From assembly GCA_951813615.1 (NCBI GenBank), contig OX638377.1:2542001-2606000 (forward strand): a stretch of DNA of 64,000 nt, given 5' to 3'. The translations under genes and the position numbers were made by a program. Positions 34,132-42,389 of this stretch are shown here, piece by piece (position 1 is the first letter of the stretch; the number at the start of each line of letters is the position of its first letter). The notes under the pieces are model-generated. The model searched no databases. It was not told where the DNA came from and saw only the letters and a program-made list of their open reading frames with translations. The DNA comes from an uncultured Latescibacterota bacterium. Its GTDB lineage: Bacteria; Latescibacterota; UBA2968; UBA8231.

Positions 34132-35285
34132 AACCCCGCGAAAAGAGAATTCTGCGCTGGGCGCTTATTTTTCTTGCGCCGAATCTGACCGGGTTCTTGA
34201 TCTTCACGTCCCTGCCGGTGTTCTTTTCCTTTGGTCTCGCGTTCTTTCAGTGGGACACGTTCTCTCCACCTCGTTTCATTGGCTTCGACAACTTCATTCG
34301 GCTGCTGACCGATCCCAAGCTCTGGTTTTATTTCTACAATACGGTCTTTCTCATGATAGGCTTGCCCCTGTCTGTCGGCGGCTCGCTCCTATTGGCCATC
34401 GTCCTCTCGCAAAAGCTGCGCGGCATCATCGTCTATCGCACGGTTTTCTACCTGCCCACCGTCACCAATGGGGTCGCGCTATTCCTACTCTGGAAATGGC
34501 TCTACAACCCCAAGTACGGCCTCGTCAACTCCGTCCTGCTGCCCGTGCTCTCTTGGCCCTACTTCTCGCTCGCCGTGCGCGTCGCGATCCTCGTACTGGT
34601 AGGCTTAGTTCTACAATCTCTGGCGCGCAAGGCCATGTCTGAACGACCGGCCCAGGTCCTGTTCGCACTCCTCTCGGTCGCCGCGCTCTATTGGATTGCC
34701 AGCGGCCTATACGAGTACGACGGCCCTTGGGCTTGGCTGTCGGGACGCATGGCTCTCCTAGCGGGTCTCGACAGCATCGACGACCTGCCCAATTGGCTTT
34801 CCAGCAGCGTCGAGTTGGGTTGGCTTTCTTGGCTCGGCCTAGAGCAAGCCGCCTATTGGGCCAAGACGGCCATCATCTTCATGGGTATCTGGGCGTCCAT
34901 GGGCGGGGGCAACATGATCCTTTACCTCGCGGCCCTCGCCAACGTGCCCGAGGAGCTGTACGAAGCCTCGGACATCGACGGGGCCTCTAAGTGGCAGCAA
35001 TTTTGGCATATCACGTGGCCGATGATCGCCCCGACGACCTTCTTTATCTGCGTCATGTCTATCATCGGCGGGCTGCAAGGGGGCTTTGAAATCGCCTATT
35101 TGATGACCAATGGCGGCCCGGGCAAGGATGGGGACAATACGGTCACGCTCGGCTACTACATCTACCGCTCGGCCTTTGAAAACCTAGAGTTCGGGTACGC
35201 GGCCGCGGTGGCTTGGTTTATGTTTGTCATCATATTTGCCATCACGCTATTCAACTGGCGCTTCGGTCGGGGCGCGGTCAACTGA
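34128..35285 (+). CDS. Sugar ABC transporter permease (MalF/UgpA type)
   Basis: 385 residues, TTG start overlapping the previous TGA. Membrane segments include LIFLAPNLTGFLIFTSLPVFFSF at the N-terminus and several in the core; the cytoplasmic EAA loop is EELYEASDIDGASKWQQFWHITWPMI near residues 270-300. About 100 residues more than the commonest MalF-like permeases lie in the middle (two extra hydrophobic segments near 140-200). It forms the channel with the next gene product. No ATPase gene is in the window, so a shared MsmX/MalK-like ATPase elsewhere is expected. Confidence 0.88.
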   Translation: MKPREKRILRWALIFLAPNLTGFLIFTSLPVFFSFGLAFFQWDTFSPPRFIGFDNFIRLLTDPKLWFYFYNTVFLMIGLPLSVGGSLLLAIVLSQKLRGIIVYRTVFYLPTVTNGVALFLLWKWLYNPKYGLVNSVLLPVLSWPYFSLAVRVAILVLVGLVLQSLARKAMSERPAQVLFALLSVAALYWIASGLYEYDGPWAWLSGRMALLAGLDSIDDLPNWLSSSVELGWLSWLGLEQAAYWAKTAIIFMGIWASMGGGNMILYLAALANVPEELYEASDIDGASKWQQFWHITWPMIAPTTFFICVMSIIGGLQGGFEIAYLMTNGGPGKDGDNTVTLGYYIYRSAFENLEFGYAAAVAWFMFVIIFAITLFNWRFGRGAVN

Positions 35286-35297
35286 GGGAAAAGGCGC

Positions 35298-36779
35298 ATG
35301 GCTAAAGTCGCGCGCACGACTGCGATCCACTCGGTGAGCCACGGGCTACTCGCCCTCTTTGGCTTCACCACGCTCGTGCCGTTCCTGTGGATGGTACTCA
35401 CCTCGCTCAAGAGCGAAAACGAGGTCTTCCAGAGCCATGTCTGGCCGCAGGAAGTGCGCCTCGGCAACGAAGGCGACCTGCTGAAAACCCGCGATGGTCA
35501 ACCACTGCTCGACGCCCAAGACCAGCCAATCCGCATCACCCTCGGCAACCCGGTGATCCTCGGTGCTCCCGGCGACCCGATCCGCGATCAGCAGGGCCGC
35601 CTGATCTACGACCCCGAAGGTCAGCCCATCCCCGGCAAAAACGTCGAAGAGCGCGGTGGCCTTGCCGTGTACAAAAACCGCTGGAACCCAGTCCTCGTCG
35701 ATGGTGCCCCCCTGCTGCTGACCGAAGCCCTGCGCGACAAGTGGCAGCAACGGCTCGTACAGCAGCGCCAGAACTGGCGCACGGCCGAGCAGCTACCACC
35801 GGCCTCGGTCGAGCTTGCCGACGGCACCCCGCTGTTGCGCGCCAACGGCGAGGCGTACACCTACCGCGATATCTCCTGGGATCGCGTCGGGGACCCGGTG
35901 TTGGACGTCCAAGCCAAAGAGCCGATTCTCGACGCCAACGGCAACACCATTCCCTTTCGTTCGGCCTTTCCTCTGCTCCGCAGCGACGACGATCCGCTAA
36001 CGGAAAAAGCCGGGGGCGACGTCCTCTACGCTCGCTTCCCCGGTGAGGACGGGCTGCGCATCGCGTACGGTAGTGACGTGTTGCAGATCAGCGAGCCGCG
36101 CTTCATGTGGTCCAACTACATCCGGGTCTTGCGCGACAAGGACATCAAGTTTTCGCTCTACGGCTGGAACAGCCTCTTTGTCGCCGTCTGCGTGATGGTC
36201 GGCCAAGTGGTGACCTCGGCCATGGCTGGCTTTGCCTTTGCCCGCCTCGAATGGCGCTATCGCGACGCCGTCTTTTTGCTCTACTTGGCCACCTTGATGG
36301 TCCCTGGGATCGTCACCCTGCTGCCCAATTACGTGATTCTCAAAAGCCTCGGCTGGCTCGACTCGTTCCAAGCGCTCATCATCCCGGCCATGTTCACTGC
36401 TTTTGGTACCTTTATGATGCGCCAGTTTATGACCGGGCTGCCCAGAGGGCTCGAAGAGGCTGCTGAAATCGACGGTGCCAACCTCTGGAAGACCTTCTGG
36501 ACCATCGTCATGCCCCTGTCCAAGCCGGCGTTGATCACCCTCTCGATCTTCTCCTTTATGGGCACTTGGCAGTCCTTTACGTGGCCGCTGATCGTCACCC
36601 ACTCCGAGCACATGCGGGTCCTGCCGGTGGCCCTGCGCTACTTCGATTCGTCGCAGGGGACCAACTACTCGCTGTTGATGACGGGAAGCGTCCTGATGAT
36701 GCTGCCGATGATCGTGCTCTTTGTCTTTGGCCAGCGGTTCTTCGTGCGCGGCATCCAGCTCGGCGCACTCAAGGGCTGA
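35298..36779 (+). CDS. Sugar ABC transporter permease (MalG/UgpE type) with a long inserted loop
   Basis: 493 residues, versus about 280-300 for the family. TM1 is near 10-34 (LLALFGFTTLVPFLWMVLTSLKS). The usual permease core starts near 269 (MWSNYIRVLRD) and carries the EAA loop EEAAEIDGANLWKTFWTIVMPLSKP. Between them about 200 residues (roughly 58-268) form a repetitive, Asp/Gly/Pro-rich stretch with recurring GxPLLD, GDPIRD, GQPIPG, GTPLLR, GDPVLD and GNTIPF motifs. These should lie on the periplasmic side between TM1 and TM2. Transport function is secure by family; the insertion is unexplained. It converges on the nuclease gene with a 6-bp gap. Confidence 0.88.
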   Translation: MAKVARTTAIHSVSHGLLALFGFTTLVPFLWMVLTSLKSENEVFQSHVWPQEVRLGNEGDLLKTRDGQPLLDAQDQPIRITLGNPVILGAPGDPIRDQQGRLIYDPEGQPIPGKNVEERGGLAVYKNRWNPVLVDGAPLLLTEALRDKWQQRLVQQRQNWRTAEQLPPASVELADGTPLLRANGEAYTYRDISWDRVGDPVLDVQAKEPILDANGNTIPFRSAFPLLRSDDDPLTEKAGGDVLYARFPGEDGLRIAYGSDVLQISEPRFMWSNYIRVLRDKDIKFSLYGWNSLFVAVCVMVGQVVTSAMAGFAFARLEWRYRDAVFLLYLATLMVPGIVTLLPNYVILKSLGWLDSFQALIIPAMFTAFGTFMMRQFMTGLPRGLEEAAEIDGANLWKTFWTIVMPLSKPALITLSIFSFMGTWQSFTWPLIVTHSEHMRVLPVALRYFDSSQGTNYSLLMTGSVLMMLPMIVLFVFGQRFFVRGIQLGALKG

Positions 36780-36785
36780 TCGGCG

Positions 36786-37589
36786 TCAAAGCTCTGCTTC
36801 GGGAATCTGCTCCCAATCCAGCTCGTCCTCGTCGATGTCCCAATCGTCGCTCCGCGCCGCGGGCCGGTTGCAATAGGTGTGAAATTCGCAGCGCTGGCAC
36901 TCACTCGCGTCGTCGGTCTTGGCGTACGCATCCGCATCTGGGAGAGCTTCGATGGCGGCGATTGCCTCTGACAAAAGCGCACTGGCCCGCTCGTGCTCAG
37001 CGGCCGAATAGGAAATCGGCTGCAGGGCCTGTGGGTACTGCGCATGCCAATAGACCAACGCCACGTCGTCGGGCGCTAGTACACGACCTCCGTTCAAGAC
37101 CGCGCCGGCCTCGACCAAGACAAAGCGATAGACCAGCGTTTGCCAGCTTTGGGCATAAGCGGCTTGCTCGGGCTTTTTGCGGCCAGTCTTCCAGTCGAAT
37201 ATCCAAGCGCGGCCATCGTCGGTCAGTACCACGCGGTCGAACTTGGCGACGAGACGCCGCCCGGCTAGGGGCACAGAGAGCATAGTTTCCCCGAACATGG
37301 TCCCCTCGGGCGCAACCGGCGGCTGCTCGCGCCAATTGCGCCACCAAGCGGCCAGCAGTGGATCGCGACTCCGCTGTACCGCGTCCTCCACGTCCATGCC
37401 CAAGCTCTCCTGTAACACTAACTGGTGGAACGCCCGTCCCCGGTTGGCTGCGGCCTCCCACTCACCGAGCTGGTCGGTCAGCGGTGCCGGCCACGCCAAC
37501 CGCTCGACGTAGCGCAACAGGAACTGCCGCCGACAGCGCTCAAAGGCCGTCAGGCTGCTCTGGCTGTAATTAAATCCTTGCGGTATCAT
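36786..37589 (-). CDS. RecB-family PD-(D/E)XK nuclease with Fe-S-type cysteines
   Basis: 267 residues from ATG 37589, overlapping the helicase stop by ATGA. Nuclease motifs in order: an N-terminal Cys in FERCRRQFLLRYVERL, KFDRVVLTDDG, IFDWKTGRKK (Asp and Lys of the active site), and QSWQTLVYRF (QxxxY). The C-terminus has C-x2-C-x5-C (CQRCEFHTYC), which with the first Cys gives the four-cysteine pattern of AddB/Cas4/Dna2 Fe-S nucleases. Expected role: metal-dependent DNA exonuclease acting with the two coupled helicase-like proteins upstream in double-strand-break processing or DNA defence. No cas genes are nearby, so Cas4 is unlikely. Confidence 0.85.
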   Translation of the reverse strand: MIPQGFNYSQSSLTAFERCRRQFLLRYVERLAWPAPLTDQLGEWEAAANRGRAFHQLVLQESLGMDVEDAVQRSRDPLLAAWWRNWREQPPVAPEGTMFGETMLSVPLAGRRLVAKFDRVVLTDDGRAWIFDWKTGRKKPEQAAYAQSWQTLVYRFVLVEAGAVLNGGRVLAPDDVALVYWHAQYPQALQPISYSAAEHERASALLSEAIAAIEALPDADAYAKTDDASECQRCEFHTYCNRPAARSDDWDIDEDELDWEQIPEAEL

Positions 37590-39784
37590 CGGCTTCGCTG
37601 CTCGCAATAGAGTTGTAACTGGCGGAACACCTCGGCCATGGGCACGGGCTGCGTCCGCGTGGCGCGCGGAATCTGGCGGCTCCAGCTCAGGACCAGATAG
37701 CGCCGCGCGCGGGTAATAGCCACGTAGAGCAACCGCAGCCGCTCGGCAATCACCTCGGCGTGAGATCGGTCCGTGGCCGACAGCCGACTCGACCCGATTT
37801 CGCCGAGCAGGTCCAACAGCTCGGCCTTTGCGTCCTCGCAGGGATCGCCGCCTAAGAATTCGTACTCGCCCAAAAACCGTGCGTCGAGGTCGTGGGGGAA
37901 CCAGTCGCCATCAACCCCCATGACATAGACTAGATCCCACTCCATCCCCTTGGCTTTGTGCATGGTCGTCAAAAAAATCCGCCCAGGCTGAGGTGTCAAT
38001 GCGTTATCCGCCTCGGCAAGCACACCCGCCCTGCCCTGCACAGCCTCGCTTAGCTCGCGCACCAGCTCGGGCAGTTGCCAGTCTGCGTTTTGGTCGGCGC
38101 GGGTGCGCACATAGATCGCCAGTTGCTGCGCCCGCGCCATATCCTCTTCCTGCAGCAGATCTTGGGCAACCGTCATCAGAATTTGATCTACCGGCAGCGC
38201 AACTGCCCGCAGCCAGCGCCGTAGATATCCACACAGCAGGTCGATGGCTTCCAAATCCTGCGGCTCGATGTGCTCCACCGGGGGCAGGGCCGCTTCCATT
38301 CGCTGGCCAGCCTCTGGGTAGAGTAGTGCTTCGGGCCGATAACAACTGCGCAACAGCATGGCCACGGCCTCCTCGTTCCCCGGTCCACTCGGCCCGGGCC
38401 AAAAGCCGACCAAGGCGCGATAGGACCTCTCTAGCCGATTGCGGCCCAAAGGGTCTGAAAGAAACTCTAACACTGTACACAGAGCCTCGCCCACCCGGCG
38501 CGCCGAACGCGGACTTTGCAGCACCTCGTCAAAGTCCGCTCCGGCTTGGCGCAAGCGCTCGGCCATGTCGTAGCCAATGCGGTTAGTCGGCACTAGCACC
38601 GCCACCGTCAAGCTCGGATAGCGCTCGGCAAAGCCCTTGGCCCGGCGCGCGATGCTGTCGAATTCATCGTGGCGGTTATTGTATTCGCGGAACCATACGA
38701 TGCTGTCCGCGTCCGAGGGGTTTTGCTGGGGATCGCCGTGGTCGGTGGGTTGCATCTGCTGGGGTCGGAACGCGCGCTGGCGCACCTCGGCCAGCGGGTG
38801 TTCGACCGCGGCCCAATCGACTAGAAAGTTAGCCAAATCCATGATCTTGGGGGCGCAGCGGCCAGAGATCGTCATCTCCGCAACCGCGACGTCTTCGCGC
38901 TCCAAGAAGTCGCGCAAATAGCGCGGATCGGCTGCGGTGAAGGTGCTCATAATCGCCTGATTGGGGTCGCCGACCCGGATCCAATTGCCACCCGGCCCTG
39001 CCAACAGCGCGATCAACTCCTCCTGCAAGGGCACGCTGTCTTGCGCCTCGTCCTCCAAGACGAAGGGCCAACGCCGCCGGTAGCGGCTGCACAAATCCGG
39101 GTATTGCTGCAACATCTCTACGGCCATCCACACTAAGTCGTCGAAGTCAAGGCCGCCGATGGTCTCGACTTGCTGCTGGTAGAGCCGGTAGATTTCCGCG
39201 CCGATCCGCAAAAACTGATTGTCGTCTTCCCGGCCACCAATCCGCGCCAGCAGGTCCTCGGCCCGCAGTCGGCGGTTCTTGGCCGTGGTGATGACCGTGC
39301 GGGCGACTTTCCGCGCAATGTCGCGCCACTCCTGCTCCCACTGCTGATCCACGTATTCCCCAGGCCCCAACCGGCCCCACACTCCCTTGTTGTCGTCGTT
39401 CCAGGTCCGCACCGCCTTGTCGAGCAAGCTCTCGCTGGCGCGCTCGTCGAGTACCACAAATTCGGCTGCAGCCCCCACCAGCCCGGGATTGGCTTGGACA
39501 ATGCCGTAGGCCAAGCTGTGCAAGGTCCGCACGTCGTAGCCGACCGGCAGCATGTCCATCTCTTGCAAGCGCTGGCCGATCCGCGCACGAACATTGTCCA
39601 CGGCTGCGTTCTGATAGGTCACAATCAGCACCTGCCCTCCCTCGGCACGCCTCTCGGCAATCAGTTGAGTCGCCAAGGCGACAATCGCCGCGGTCTTGCC
39701 GCTGCCGGGTACGGCCGACACGCCCAGCAGGCCGCCTTGGTAGGCCACAATTTCGCGCTGTCCCGCGCGCGGCTCAAACCTCAC
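37586..39784 (-). CDS. UvrD/PcrA/AddA-like superfamily 1 DNA helicase
   Basis: 732 residues from GTG 39784, in a GTGA overlap with the upstream partner gene; the frame is open further upstream but that part is a shadow of the partner. Walker A at 24-31 (AVPGSGKT). Walker B/DEAQD near 244-248. Motif III GDPNQAIMSTF. Motif V region FLTTMHKAKGMEWDLVYVMG. Motif VI LLYVAITRARRYLVLSW near the C-terminus. All ATPase motifs are intact, so it should be an active 3'-5' DNA translocase. The nuclease domain that AddA/RecB carry at the C-terminus is absent and is supplied by the following gene. Confidence 0.88.
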   Translation of the reverse strand: MRFEPRAGQREIVAYQGGLLGVSAVPGSGKTAAIVALATQLIAERRAEGGQVLIVTYQNAAVDNVRARIGQRLQEMDMLPVGYDVRTLHSLAYGIVQANPGLVGAAAEFVVLDERASESLLDKAVRTWNDDNKGVWGRLGPGEYVDQQWEQEWRDIARKVARTVITTAKNRRLRAEDLLARIGGREDDNQFLRIGAEIYRLYQQQVETIGGLDFDDLVWMAVEMLQQYPDLCSRYRRRWPFVLEDEAQDSVPLQEELIALLAGPGGNWIRVGDPNQAIMSTFTAADPRYLRDFLEREDVAVAEMTISGRCAPKIMDLANFLVDWAAVEHPLAEVRQRAFRPQQMQPTDHGDPQQNPSDADSIVWFREYNNRHDEFDSIARRAKGFAERYPSLTVAVLVPTNRIGYDMAERLRQAGADFDEVLQSPRSARRVGEALCTVLEFLSDPLGRNRLERSYRALVGFWPGPSGPGNEEAVAMLLRSCYRPEALLYPEAGQRMEAALPPVEHIEPQDLEAIDLLCGYLRRWLRAVALPVDQILMTVAQDLLQEEDMARAQQLAIYVRTRADQNADWQLPELVRELSEAVQGRAGVLAEADNALTPQPGRIFLTTMHKAKGMEWDLVYVMGVDGDWFPHDLDARFLGEYEFLGGDPCEDAKAELLDLLGEIGSSRLSATDRSHAEVIAERLRLLYVAITRARRYLVLSWSRQIPRATRTQPVPMAEVFRQLQLYCEQRSR

Positions 39785-41856
39785 GCGCGATCCTCTTGCA
39801 GTACCTGTTGCACTGCCATCATCAGCGGACCGTCCTGCGCCGAGCCATGCCCTTCCGACTCGCTGGCGCAGAGGTAAATCCCGTCGCGGCAGCGCAAGCA
39901 CAGGCCCCGTACCAAGCGGTAGAGGTTGCGATTGCGAATCGAGTAATCCACCGCATCGGTCCAGCGTTCCTCCGAGTTCCAGCGCCGGGTCAGCACGTAG
40001 TGGTTGGTCAAAGGCTGGTGCAGCGGTTCCCACCAAGTGGCCGAGCCAATGTCCAGCCAGAACTGGTAGCGCGCCACGTGGCCAGAGAGCAAATAGGTAT
40101 AGACCGGTGCGACGAGGGCAATGGACTCGGGAGCCTCGTCGAGATCGACATCGGTCAGGTATTGAGCGGCGACGACCCCGGACCCTATCATCTCGACGTA
40201 GCGCTGGCCAATGGCCGCGCCCTCTAGCGCCATAGCCGGGGCTACCTCGCGGAATGAGGCAGCCGAGGCGATCAGCTTGCTGTACACCTCGGCGTCTTCG
40301 GGCTCCAGCGCGGCGTGCGACAGCACTTCCCCGAATAGCCGCCGCAAAAAGTGGTCCCAAGGGTCGGCCGCGTCGCTGCGATAGACCTCGATCCATGCGC
40401 GCAGGGCCTCGTAGCGGGCGAGCGCGGCCTGGCCTATCCGCTCGCCCATCGCGTCATTCAACTCGCTCGCGGGTTTGAGTTCGCCCGAACGCGGGTCGTA
40501 CAAGTGCCGCACGATCAACTCGGCCCGCAACCGATCAAGGGGCTTGAGCGCCCGCTCCAACGCTCCGGACAAATCAAAGAGCGAGAGCCGCTGTCCCCAA
40601 TCGGGGTGGGCGAGCATGGCCAGCGCCAGACAGGCTCGCACCACGGGCTCTTCGCGCAGCGTCTCGTAGCGCCGCACGATCGCAAAGGGGATGTCGGCAG
40701 CGCGAAAAGTCTCGGACAAAAGGAAGCGCAACACTCCGTCGGCGTGCGGGGCCACGACTGCGATTTCGCCCGGGGCCACGCCCTCGGCGATCTTTTGGAC
40801 AATCCGCTGGGCCACGGCCTCAATCATCTGCCCCCGGTAGCGAGCCTGTACTACATCCGCCACCGCCTGCCGCGGCGACCCTCCCGAGGCTCCGCCAGTT
40901 GCCTGACCCAACTTCGCTCCAATGCGGTCGGCAAAGGCCACCATGTTCCGGCTGGCACATGCTTCCGATGGCACGGCAATCGTCTCCTTGCACTGCTGCT
41001 GCAACTCGGTGGCTCCGGGTGCATCAACACCTAAAAAGATGCGGAAACCAGCTTGCGCGTCTCCGCCCAATAGAGCCGAGTCACATTGCGGCAAGAGCCG
41101 CCCTACCAGATCGCCGGCCACCGGTACCAGTTCCTCAGCCGAGTCCACCAAAAGGTGGTGATAGCGCTCGGTGAAGTAGCGCCAGAACTCCTCTTGCGCG
41201 ATCAGGTGACGGTTGCAGACCTCAAAGACCAGCGACGCGTCGAGCAAGCCGTGCTGCAGGCAGTGACTGCGGTAGCGGTCGATGCACGTCTGCACCTGCT
41301 CGTACACGCGCAACCGATGCTCATCCCCAGTCCAAGCGCGATTCAGGCGCGGTGCCACCTCGGCGAGTGCGAAATCCGCTACGGCCGCCTTGTTCAAATT
41401 GTCCAGCAATTGGGAGAGAATGCGCTGGGGCCGCAGGTGCAGACCCTCGAAATAGCCCTCGGCGAGCAGCGGCTCGACCACTTGCCCCATCAGGTATTGG
41501 GCGGCCTCGTAATTGAGGAAAACCGGCGGGCGCGCAGGCGCAGCAAAACCAGCCTTGCCAGCTACCAACGGCCAAAACAGCCGCACCAACCGACTCGCCA
41601 GCCCGTAGTACGTCTGTAAATCGACAGTGCTGTACGGACCTAAGTCGAGCCGATCTACTGCTTGGCGAAAGCGCCGCGCGGTCGCCCGGTCGGGCAACAG
41701 CACCAAGATCGCGTACCCAGGCACTCCGGCTGCGAGCAAAACCCGCAGCCGTTCGATCAGAGCCTGCCGCTGCCCCGCTACGAGCGGTCCGGCGAGAAAG
41801 TAAGAAGGCCGCTCGAATAGGGGAGCCTGCACCGCCCTAGCAAATTCTGGAACCAT
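39781..41856 (-). CDS. Degenerate superfamily 1 helicase-like protein (AddB/RecC-like partner)
   Basis: 691 residues from ATG 41856; the open frame continues upstream but there it overlaps the PTS gene in another frame and reads as a shadow. Sequence order follows SF1 helicases, but key residues are gone: the Walker A position reads GPLVAGQRQ, the Walker B region HLLVDSAEELVP instead of DEAQ, and motif III LLGGDAQAGFRIF. The C-terminal half is alpha-helical like the 2B/C-terminal parts. An inactive helicase fold beside an active helicase and a RecB-type nuclease parallels AddB and RecC. Assignment is by motif reading and context. Confidence 0.7.
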   Translation of the reverse strand: MVPEFARAVQAPLFERPSYFLAGPLVAGQRQALIERLRVLLAAGVPGYAILVLLPDRATARRFRQAVDRLDLGPYSTVDLQTYYGLASRLVRLFWPLVAGKAGFAAPARPPVFLNYEAAQYLMGQVVEPLLAEGYFEGLHLRPQRILSQLLDNLNKAAVADFALAEVAPRLNRAWTGDEHRLRVYEQVQTCIDRYRSHCLQHGLLDASLVFEVCNRHLIAQEEFWRYFTERYHHLLVDSAEELVPVAGDLVGRLLPQCDSALLGGDAQAGFRIFLGVDAPGATELQQQCKETIAVPSEACASRNMVAFADRIGAKLGQATGGASGGSPRQAVADVVQARYRGQMIEAVAQRIVQKIAEGVAPGEIAVVAPHADGVLRFLLSETFRAADIPFAIVRRYETLREEPVVRACLALAMLAHPDWGQRLSLFDLSGALERALKPLDRLRAELIVRHLYDPRSGELKPASELNDAMGERIGQAALARYEALRAWIEVYRSDAADPWDHFLRRLFGEVLSHAALEPEDAEVYSKLIASAASFREVAPAMALEGAAIGQRYVEMIGSGVVAAQYLTDVDLDEAPESIALVAPVYTYLLSGHVARYQFWLDIGSATWWEPLHQPLTNHYVLTRRWNSEERWTDAVDYSIRNRNLYRLVRGLCLRCRDGIYLCASESEGHGSAQDGPLMMAVQQVLQEDRA

Positions 41857-41872
41857 GATTTTTGCGCTGTGT

Positions 41873-42337
41873 TTAGCCCAGAGGAGGGTTGCCCGTGAAA
41901 ATCTCGACGACCTCGGCCGCATCAGCCGCTTGCAGCAAGCGCTGACGCACTTCCTCTTGCTGCAAGCGCTGCGACAGGGCCGCCAGCAGCGCCATGTGCT
42001 GTTTTTGGTGTTTGAGGGGCGTGACCAACAGCGCGATGATGTGTACGGGCTGGCCGTCGATCGCGTCAAACTCAATGCCGGTCTGTGAGATGCCGATGGC
42101 CAAGAGTTGACGCCGGATCCCATCCTCGTGTGCGTGAGGTATGGCCACGCCTTTGCCAATGCCCGTGGAGGCCTGCTGTTCTCGCCGAATCAAGGCCGCG
42201 AGTAAGTGCTTCTGGTCGGGCACAACCTCGTCTTGCAACAGCACGGTAGCTAATTCGCGGATGGCGTCGAAGTTGCGCTGCGCCGCGAGGTTTAGGACGA
42301 CCTTATTCGGATCGAGTATGCGTCTTAATTTTTCCAT
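41873..42337 (-). CDS. PTS EIIA domain protein of the PtsN/fructose type
   Basis: 154 residues from ATG 42337, with GAGG seven bases upstream. It has the full fold of the EIIA-2 family: VVLNLAAQRNFDAIRELATVLL, then STGIGKGVAIPHAH with the phospho-acceptor His at about residue 68, then VHIIALLVTPLKHQKQHMALLAALSQRL. There is no EIIB/EIIC domain or neighbour, so it is probably regulatory (PtsN-like) rather than a transporter part. It lies 16 bp ahead of the helicase-like gene, and its start region overlaps the 3' end of the DUF2723 gene by reading direction only (52 bp gap to that stop). Confidence 0.85.
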   Translation of the reverse strand: MEKLRRILDPNKVVLNLAAQRNFDAIRELATVLLQDEVVPDQKHLLAALIRREQQASTGIGKGVAIPHAHEDGIRRQLLAIGISQTGIEFDAIDGQPVHIIALLVTPLKHQKQHMALLAALSQRLQQEEVRQRLLQAADAAEVVEIFTGNPPLG

Positions 42338-42389
42338 AGCGATCCTCAACGGCGTCAAAGGGGAGAACAGCCACAGTTTATATACCCCA

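Noticed and set aside
36786..37589. Nuclease as Cas4 of a CRISPR system
   Set aside because: The cysteine pattern would fit, but there are no repeats or other cas genes, and it is coupled to helicases.
39785..40396. N-terminal extension of the UvrD-like helicase frame
   Set aside because: It overlaps the partner gene in another frame; the sense of that region is supported by helicase-like homology of the partner, and the GTGA junction at 39784 gives a natural start 23 residues before Walker A.
41857..42159. N-terminal extension of the degenerate helicase frame
   Set aside because: It runs over the PTS IIA gene, whose active-site motif GVAIPHAH proves the other frame.
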